Shown here: positions 59,727 to 64,000 of the stretch, one piece after another
Layout of the letters: each line of letters starts with the position of its first letter
Numbering within the stretch: position 1 is the first letter of the stretch
Assembly (NCBI RefSeq): GCF_020923495.1
Contig: NZ_CP064048.1
Coordinates: 1,204,501 to 1,268,500, forward strand
DNA: 64,000 nucleotides
Reading direction: 5' to 3'
Source of the DNA: Brevibacillus sedimenti
Lineage (GTDB): Bacteria > Bacillota > Bacilli > Brevibacillales > Brevibacillaceae
Position numbers and translations under genes: made by a program
The notes under the pieces: model-generated
The model's database searches: none
What the model was told of the DNA's origin: nothing
What the model saw: the letters and a program-made list of their open reading frames with translations, nothing else

Positions 59727-60565
59727 TGCGCTTGTTGCTCATGTATGTCTGCCTGACGCTGGGGTCCCTGTTCGTGTTTGTGGCCGTGTTTGCCATCGGC
59801 AAGCAGGTGGCGTCGATGCGCCGCCCCAGGCTGTTTGTCACCGGGCAGTGGCGCCGCTTGTGGGAAAAGGCGGTCAACGCCGAGGAAGACGGCGCGTGGG
59901 AAAAACTGCTGGCGCGAGCAGGCCGGCCGTTTGGTTGGGGAAAACCGGAGTGGGTGTTCCTGCAGCTTGCCAGCGGGAGTGCCGTTTGTGTGCTGATTCT
60001 GTTGTGGGGGATGCTGAGCGCAGGCGAGTCTTTTCCGCTGTTTTCCCTGATTGTGGCGTCTGCGATCAGTTTTATGCTGCCGTACGTCGGCTTAAAGATG
60101 TGGGCGGGGTACCGCGAGGAAGTGCTCAGCACCGATATCGCCCGCTTCGTCAACCGATACGTAAATCTGCTGGAAAACCAGGTGCCCATATACAATGCGA
60201 TGGTCAAGGCAGCACGGCCTACGCGCAAGCTGAAGGAGTACCTGCCAACGTTGTCAGAGTGGAACAAGGACCGCGAGGAAGCACTGGAGACGTTTAAGCG
60301 CAGGCTTGGTGTGGACGACGCGGTCATGCTCGTGTCCAGCATGAGGACGGTCGAGCACCTAAGCGAGGGGCAGATGGCTGTCACCATGCAGCGGTTGGAG
60401 TGGGCGGTCGATCATCGACGCATGTATCGTCACCGCAAGCAGATCAAATCGCTGGGGATTGGCTACAGCGTGATCGTTTACCCGGCTTTCTACATTGGAT
60501 TGTTGGTAGCCATGTTTCCCTGGTACAAGTTGCTTACCGAGATTCTCGACAAATACTTGACGTAA
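59726..60565 (+). CDS. Tad-like cluster 2: TadC-like membrane platform protein
   Basis: A 279-residue protein with N-terminal helices (about 3-25, 84-122), a cytosolic region (DIARFVNRYVNLLENQVPIYNAMVKAARPTRKLKEYL, EHLSEGQMAVTMQRLEWAVDHR) and a C-terminal helix pair. It pairs with the TadB-like protein. ATG 59726 overlaps the previous stop. It is followed after 15 bases by the first of the short membrane proteins. Confidence 0.7.
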   Translation: MRLLLMYVCLTLGSLFVFVAVFAIGKQVASMRRPRLFVTGQWRRLWEKAVNAEEDGAWEKLLARAGRPFGWGKPEWVFLQLASGSAVCVLILLWGMLSAGESFPLFSLIVASAISFMLPYVGLKMWAGYREEVLSTDIARFVNRYVNLLENQVPIYNAMVKAARPTRKLKEYLPTLSEWNKDREEALETFKRRLGVDDAVMLVSSMRTVEHLSEGQMAVTMQRLEWAVDHRRMYRHRKQIKSLGIGYSVIVYPAFYIGLLVAMFPWYKLLTEILDKYLT

Positions 60566-60580
60566 GGTAGGGGCAGCAAC

Positions 60581-60727
60581 ATGACTAAGCTCTTTTCCAT
60601 TCTCATCTGCATTGTATTGACACTGGGCATTATCGTATCCAGTCTGTCAAAGGTAAACGGCTCGATTGTACATGAGGGCGGTTTGCGCGACAGGGCGGTT
60701 CATTGGATAAACCAGGCCATCCCTTAG
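60581..60727 (+). CDS. Tad-like cluster 2: short membrane protein A (candidate subunit)
   Basis: A 48-residue protein: a hydrophobic N-terminal helix (MTKLFSILICIVLTLGII) and a short polar tail. ATG 60581 follows TAGGGGCAG. The N-terminal 21 residues match the next protein closely in pattern (M-[TS]-K-[LM]-F, then LGI-x-VSS). There is no Gly/Glu prepilin site. It occupies the place of the pilin gene after TadC in cluster 1, so it may be a structural subunit (inference). Confidence 0.55.
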   Translation: MTKLFSILICIVLTLGIIVSSLSKVNGSIVHEGGLRDRAVHWINQAIP

Positions 60728-60801
60728 GACAAACCGGTTCCCCCGCTCATGTTTTCGGCAGTTTGTCAACCTGATCAAATCATGTAAGGAGAGTGTTTCG
60801 T

Positions 60802-61002
60802 ATGTCCAAAATGTTTTTTATCTTCCTGGCGTGTGTCATGGTGCTTGGCATCGGCGTCAGTTCCTACGGAAACGAGCTCAGCCCATCAGCCAACCAATCG
60901 GCGGAACGCATCAACAATTCGGTCCGCTCGCTCAAATACGACACCAGAAGCGAACGGGTGCAGTTCGAAATGCAGGACGGCACTCCGTACTCCAGCAACT
61001 GA
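60802..61002 (+). CDS. Tad-like cluster 2: short membrane/exported protein B, paralogue of A
   Basis: A 66-residue protein beginning MSKMFFIFLACVMVLGIG, similar to the preceding protein over the first 21 residues, then a soluble tail with NQSAERINNSVRSLKYDTR and ending DGTPYSSN. The N-terminus could act as a signal peptide or an anchor. ATG 60802 follows AAGGAGAG; its stop overlaps the next ATG (TGATG). The pair A/B looks like a duplicated subunit. Confidence 0.6.
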   Translation: MSKMFFIFLACVMVLGIGVSSYGNELSPSANQSAERINNSVRSLKYDTRSERVQFEMQDGTPYSSN

Positions 61003-61145
61003 TGCTCAATCTGCAGGCGTTTCTCATCATCCTGGTCATGGTTGGCAGTCTATGCGCGTTTATATGGGGGAGCGATCCCTCAAAACAGTTGTATCAAACC
61101 CAACAGGAAAGGGTGTACAGGTCAGCGACGTTCAGCTTTCATTGA
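61002..61145 (+). CDS. Tad-like cluster 2: short membrane protein C
   Basis: A 47-residue protein, ATG 61002 overlapping the previous stop: one hydrophobic helix (AFLIILVMVGSLCAFIW) and a polar tail (DPSKQLYQTQQERVYRS). Translational coupling is the main support. A competing frame over the same bases is noted under rejected items. Function unknown. Confidence 0.5.
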   Translation: MLNLQAFLIILVMVGSLCAFIWGSDPSKQLYQTQQERVYRSATFSFH

Positions 61146-61165
61146 ACGATCGCTGACCGGCTTAG

Positions 61166-61573
61166 ATGGTCAAGACAAAGGTATTTCTCATCTGCCTGTC
61201 TGTCATGATTGTGCTGTTTTCCGCCGTTGCGGCCAGCCACATGTACACCATGGAACGAGCGATCGCACGCAGCATTTTCGCTGATGTGCTGGATGACATG
61301 CAGGATATCGGCTATCTCGATCCGGCCCTTGCCGATTACTACCGGCAAAAGATGGCGGAGCTGGGCTGGGACGTGACGGGAGACGTGTTTGCGGGGAGCT
61401 GGCCTCAAACGGAGCAGCAGCGGGCCTTGAAGGAGCGAAACGAAATGGTCACGCTTACCCTCACCGTCCGGCCGTCCCGTGTCGCCCAATGGCTGAATCA
61501 GTTTGCGGAAGGCAATGCCGCGTTCTTGTTTACGGGCAGTCGTCCCTCCGAATACTTTGATCCGGGGTGGTAG
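61166..61573 (+). CDS. Tad-like cluster 2: single-span membrane protein D
   Basis: A 135-residue protein with an N-terminal helix (about 5-23, VFLICLSVMIVLFSAVAA) and an external domain of mixed helix and strand: ERAIARSIFADVLDDMQDIGYLD, MAELGWDVTGDVFAGSWP, VTLTLTVRPSRVAQWLNQF. TadE/minor-pilin-like proteins of other Bacillota have this outline, but no prepilin Gly/Glu signal is present. ATG 61166. It precedes protein E by one base. Confidence 0.6.
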   Translation: MVKTKVFLICLSVMIVLFSAVAASHMYTMERAIARSIFADVLDDMQDIGYLDPALADYYRQKMAELGWDVTGDVFAGSWPQTEQQRALKERNEMVTLTLTVRPSRVAQWLNQFAEGNAAFLFTGSRPSEYFDPGW

Positions 61574-61574
61574 T

Positions 61575-61727
61575 GTGAACAAACTCATTGCTGTGCTTGC
61601 CTTGATGGTGATCGTCCTGCCTATAACTGTTCACCTGCTGTTGAGCGGCCCCGACAACCTCCTTTCGGTCTGCACGCGGTTTTTCGGGGACCTGTTGGAA
61701 AACGTGACGCGGTTTGGGACGGGCTGA
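61575..61727 (+). CDS. Tad-like cluster 2: short membrane protein E
   Basis: A 50-residue protein from GTG 61575 (GGGGTGG just upstream): helix LIAVLALMVIVLPITVHLLL, then a short tail with one Cys. Its stop overlaps the next ATG (TGATGG). It is similar in size and form to proteins A-C. Function unknown. Confidence 0.55.
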   Translation: MNKLIAVLALMVIVLPITVHLLLSGPDNLLSVCTRFFGDLLENVTRFGTG

Positions 61728-62143
61728 TGGGACAGGTTGTGGCCGTTCTTCTCAATGTGATGGTGCTTCTTTTGGTCCCGCTGGGTATCCTGCAGGTTCA
61801 TACCGTGGTGCAGACGCATAACGAATTGCTGGAGGTGAGCGCTGCCGCCGCCAAATACGTCAGCAATCACGGGGGCGGCAGCGATGCAGAAGTATTGGCT
61901 GACGTCCGTTCCTTTGTCTCGCGGGAACTGTCGGAAAAATCGTTTTTCCTGCATGACTCAGAGCTGTCCGTCAGCATCGTCAGAACGCGGGCGGCCGATC
62001 CAGTATTGTGGAGTCACGAAGATGAATTTTTACTGCAGGTGGAAATCCCCTATCCGCGCCTGACTCAACTGCTTCCTGTAGGCAGCGAAACGATGCGGGT
62101 GGAGCGGTACGGGACGATCAATATCATGGATTACGATTTATAA
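61727..62143 (+). CDS. Tad-like cluster 2: TadE-like pseudopilin F
   Basis: A 138-residue protein whose membrane helix starts at residue 3 (VVAVLLNVMVLLLVPLGILQV), followed by HNELLEVSAAAAKYVSNHGGG and a beta-rich C-terminus (DEFLLQVEIPYPRLTQLLP). This is the shape of TadE, but with no leader and no Glu-5, as though already in mature form. ATG 61727 is coupled to the previous stop. Probably a minor subunit of the cluster 2 machine. Confidence 0.62.
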   Translation: MGQVVAVLLNVMVLLLVPLGILQVHTVVQTHNELLEVSAAAAKYVSNHGGGSDAEVLADVRSFVSRELSEKSFFLHDSELSVSIVRTRAADPVLWSHEDEFLLQVEIPYPRLTQLLPVGSETMRVERYGTINIMDYDL

Positions 62144-62214
62144 ACCAGGTTGCGAATAAAGCTGTTTGCCCAATCGAATGGCGGCCCCCATGGGAAATTA
62201 GCTGCCCGAACGGT

Positions 62215-62829
62215 TTGAAAAGGGAGGGGAGGCTTACGGGCATCAATGTACTGTCCATTTCGGCTCTGCTGTTATTTCTGCTGGTGGGGTTGTTTGTCGT
62301 CGACGCCGACATTGCCATGCAGAAAAAGACAGAAGTGAAAACCTTGCTGGAACTGGCCAACCATCACGCTACCTTTGCAGTCGAGCCAGTGTTGAAGACA
62401 GAGGGCGTCATTGATCTGGTCGAGGAAGAGGCGCTGCTCCGCTTTGACCAGCGCATGCGGGAGAATGGCGGCTATCGCCGGGAAGGCAGCAGCTACCTGC
62501 CGGCCGCCGACAGCGTCACTACCGATCCGCTGCGGTTTGTGCGCCATTACGTCGACTTTCGTTCCTGGCGTAAGGATCTGCAGCTCCGGCTGCGGTACGA
62601 CGGAGCTGCTCTGCACCTGGAGCAGGCAATAACCGGCGCAGAGCGTCCGTCTGGCGGTCATCTGCAGATTGTGGTGGTGACCCAGCGCGGGGAGGAACTC
62701 CGGCTTGCTCCGAAGACAATGGTAGGCCCCTCTCATGTGGTCGTTGCGTACGTGGACGAGCGTCCGTTTCTGCCGTTACTGCCCGCTCACGCCTTTCCCG
62801 TCGTCAGCGTCGAGGAGCTAAAGCGGTAA
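62215..62829 (+). CDS. Tad-like cluster 2: TadF/TadG-like pseudopilin G
   Basis: A 204-residue protein. A short basic N-terminus with Gly before the helix (RLTGINVLSISALLLFLLVGLFVV) mirrors the cluster 1 protein at 52200, again without Glu-5. The external region has HYVDFRSWRKDLQLRLRYDG and IVVVTQRGEELRLAP. The start is a problem: TTG 62215 is the only standard codon, while the best ribosome-binding sequence (GGGAGGGGAGG, about 62222-62232) lies inside the frame. It ends the operon. Confidence 0.6.
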   Translation: MKREGRLTGINVLSISALLLFLLVGLFVVDADIAMQKKTEVKTLLELANHHATFAVEPVLKTEGVIDLVEEEALLRFDQRMRENGGYRREGSSYLPAADSVTTDPLRFVRHYVDFRSWRKDLQLRLRYDGAALHLEQAITGAERPSGGHLQIVVVTQRGEELRLAPKTMVGPSHVVVAYVDERPFLPLLPAHAFPVVSVEELKR

Positions 62830-62869
62830 TGCCGGCTGGAGATATCGCGAATTTTCGACGTTTTTCTCC

Positions 62870-62898
62870 AAGCATCCCGTCGTTTCGGGATGCTTTTT
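62870..62898 (+). terminator. Terminator at the end of Tad-like cluster 2
   Basis: AAGCATCCCG (62870-62879), loop TCGTTT, CGGGATGCTT (62886-62895), T-run. No other strong terminator occurs between 53947 and here. Confidence 0.9.
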
Positions 62899-62994
62899 GT
62901 GTAAAGCAAAATACCTAAAAATGCAAGCGATTCCATCAACTATTTGCTAATACTAACATTAATATTCTGTAAACAGGGAGGAATTACCCAGGCT

Positions 62995-63087
62995 TTGTCG
63001 AAATACGCATACAATAACGCATCCGAGAACAACTGGCTTGTACCTCAACGTGAATATCCATTCCAGAGAAGTGAGGGTTGCATATGA
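62995..63087 (+). CDS. Possible 30-residue leader peptide before the sigma gene
   Basis: TTG 62995 opens a frame (MSKYAYNNASENNWLVPQRE...) that ends at TGA 63085-63087, overlapping the sigma-factor ATG as ATGA. GGGAGG lies 14 bases upstream, farther than usual. The same TTG and following bases read TTGTCGAA, a perfect Spo0A-box sequence. It could be a coupled leader peptide or chance. Confidence 0.3.
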   Translation: MSKYAYNNASENNWLVPQREYPFQRSEGCI

Positions 63088-64000
63088 CTGTGAGTACCTC
63101 CACTTTCCAGTCTACTCCCCGTCGCTGGCGGGAAGTCGAAAAGCAGTTGGGTATTACCGTGCCCCGCTCGTTGCGGTCCGACACGTCAACCCTGCTGTTT
63201 CTGGAAAGCGTCGCTGCAACACCCATGTTGGACAAAGAGGAAGAGCTGGACTGCCTGGTTCGCTATCAGCGTGACGGGGATTTGAGCGCCCGGGAGACGC
63301 TGGTGCGGGCCTATTTGCGCTATGTGGTCAGCACAGCCCTGCGCCATTTACAAAAGGGCATGCCGTTTATGGACTTGATCCAGGAAGGAACTATCGGCCT
63401 GTTTACTGCCATTGACAAGTTTGATGTGAACCGAGGTGTCCGTCTCTACCATTATTCCCACTGGTGGATTTCACAGGCGATCACCCGCGCGATTAACGAT
63501 AAAGGTGCGCTCATCCGCATTCCCGTCCACATGCATGAGCAGATTCGGCACTATCAAAAGCAGGTGACTCACCTGGCCCACCTGCTGAACCGCACGCCGG
63601 ATCGGCAGGAGATTGCCGACTGGTTGGACATTCCCGTAGAAAAAGTAGAAGCAATTGAGTATGCGCTGATGCTCAAAATGGAATCGATTGATGCTGAACT
63701 GGACGACGAACCCAACTCATTTGAACATGATGACGAATGCCTGAGCTATGCGGAGATCGTAGATGACGGAGAAGCGTCGTTGGAAGACTGGATTGAGAAG
63801 ATCGATCTGCGCGTTCAAATGCGAGCCGCGCTGGAACGTCTTAGCCCGCGCGCCCAGGAGATTATCGCCATGCGCTACGGCCTGTACGACGACCATGTTT
63901 ACACGCTGGAGGAAGTGGGCAGGATGTTTGGCCTCACTCGAGAGCGCATCCGTCAGATCGAGGCGACCACCATTGATCGGCTGCGCAAGCAAAAGTGTTC
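63084..64000 (+). CDS. SigA-like sigma-70 family RNA polymerase sigma factor (3' end beyond window)
   Basis: At least 305 residues, running off the window without a stop. Region 1.2/2 is MLDKEEELDCLVRYQRDGDLSARETLV, then LIQEGTIGLFTAIDKFD and YSHWWISQAITRAI (core binding and -10 recognition). Region 3 is IRIPVHMHEQIRHYQKQ, and region 4 is LSPRAQEIIAMRYGL, YTLEEVGRMFGLTRERIRQIEA with the -35 helix-turn-helix. It resembles SigA/RpoD but lacks the long N-terminal 1.1 extension, so it is a second, alternative group 2-like factor. ATG 63084 follows GTGAGGG. Its place directly after Tad-like cluster 2 suggests, but does not prove, a regulatory link. Confidence 0.85.
   Translation, partial: MTVSTSTFQSTPRRWREVEKQLGITVPRSLRSDTSTLLFLESVAATPMLDKEEELDCLVRYQRDGDLSARETLVRAYLRYVVSTALRHLQKGMPFMDLIQEGTIGLFTAIDKFDVNRGVRLYHYSHWWISQAITRAINDKGALIRIPVHMHEQIRHYQKQVTHLAHLLNRTPDRQEIADWLDIPVEKVEAIEYALMLKMESIDAELDDEPNSFEHDDECLSYAEIVDDGEASLEDWIEKIDLRVQMRAALERLSPRAQEIIAMRYGLYDDHVYTLEEVGRMFGLTRERIRQIEATTIDRLRKQKC

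Noticed and set aside
60833-61156. Alternative frame ending RSLKTVVSNPTGKGVQVSDVQLSLNDR over short protein C
   Set aside because: The end reads plausibly, but the frame overlaps protein B for most of its length and has no ribosome-binding site at its internal ATGs; the coupled TGATG start of protein C is better supported.
62986-63015. Full sigma-E or sigma-K promoter before the sigma-factor gene
   Set aside because: CATACAAT fits the -10 of both, but no matching -35 lies at the correct distance, so only the hexamer is mentioned.

Overview
The window is a stretch of chromosome from an endospore-forming, high-G+C member of the Bacillota. It most resembles Brevibacillaceae/Paenibacillaceae-type Bacillales. 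This rests on recognised genes: fin, spoVT, a SpoVB-like flippase, yabN-rqcP, yabP, yabQ, divIC, yabR, spoIIE, yabS, yabT, tilS, hpt and ftsH lie in the order known from the Bacillus subtilis origin-proximal region. No database search was possible, so the genus is an inference.

Layout. Bases 1-26800 are the conserved core, starting inside glmU and running through prs, ctc/rplY, pth, fin, mfd, a PrsA-like foldase, spoVT, the yab/divIC/spoIIE sporulation and division block, a split threonine/serine exporter, tilS, hpt and ftsH. Promoters fitting sigma-G (fin, spoVT), possibly sigma-E (yabP) and the Spo0A-type 21-nt-spacer promoter of spoIIE can be read directly. Bases 26800-28500 are an A+T-richer insert holding a phosphodiester-glycosidase-like gene and a small membrane protein. 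Bases 28500-38000 carry a HAD phosphatase, NAD synthesis (nadA, then nadB-nadC), coaX and, between nadA and nadB, a zinc-uptake unit (znuA, znuC, znuB, a zur-like Fur regulator and a divergent PCYCGC lipoprotein) with three Zur-like operators.

Bases 38250-45500 are an A+T-rich accessory island: a small membrane protein, a secreted alanine-rich peptide precursor, an SdpA-like protein, an SdpB-like HTTM protein fused to a DCC thiol-oxidoreductase domain, a class A beta-lactamase-like serine hydrolase, a membrane-anchored M23 protein, SppA with its RDD partner, and a broken gene. It looks like an SDP-type secreted-peptide system with envelope-protection genes.

Bases 45600-62830 contain two Tad/type IVc-pilus-like assembly operons in tandem. 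The first is canonical: SAF/CpaB-like, CpaE, CpaF, TadB, TadC, a Flp pilin with a clear prepilin site, an A24 prepilin peptidase, TadE and a TadF-like protein. The second is divergent. It keeps CpaF, TadB and TadC, but both ParA-fold proteins lack a Walker A lysine, there is no prepilin peptidase and no Flp pilin, and seven short or mid-size single-span membrane proteins sit where pilins are expected. Its genes are almost all start/stop overlapped, and it is followed by a SigA-like sigma factor gene that runs off the window. The SDP-like island and the second Tad-like operon are the best candidates for undescribed biology.
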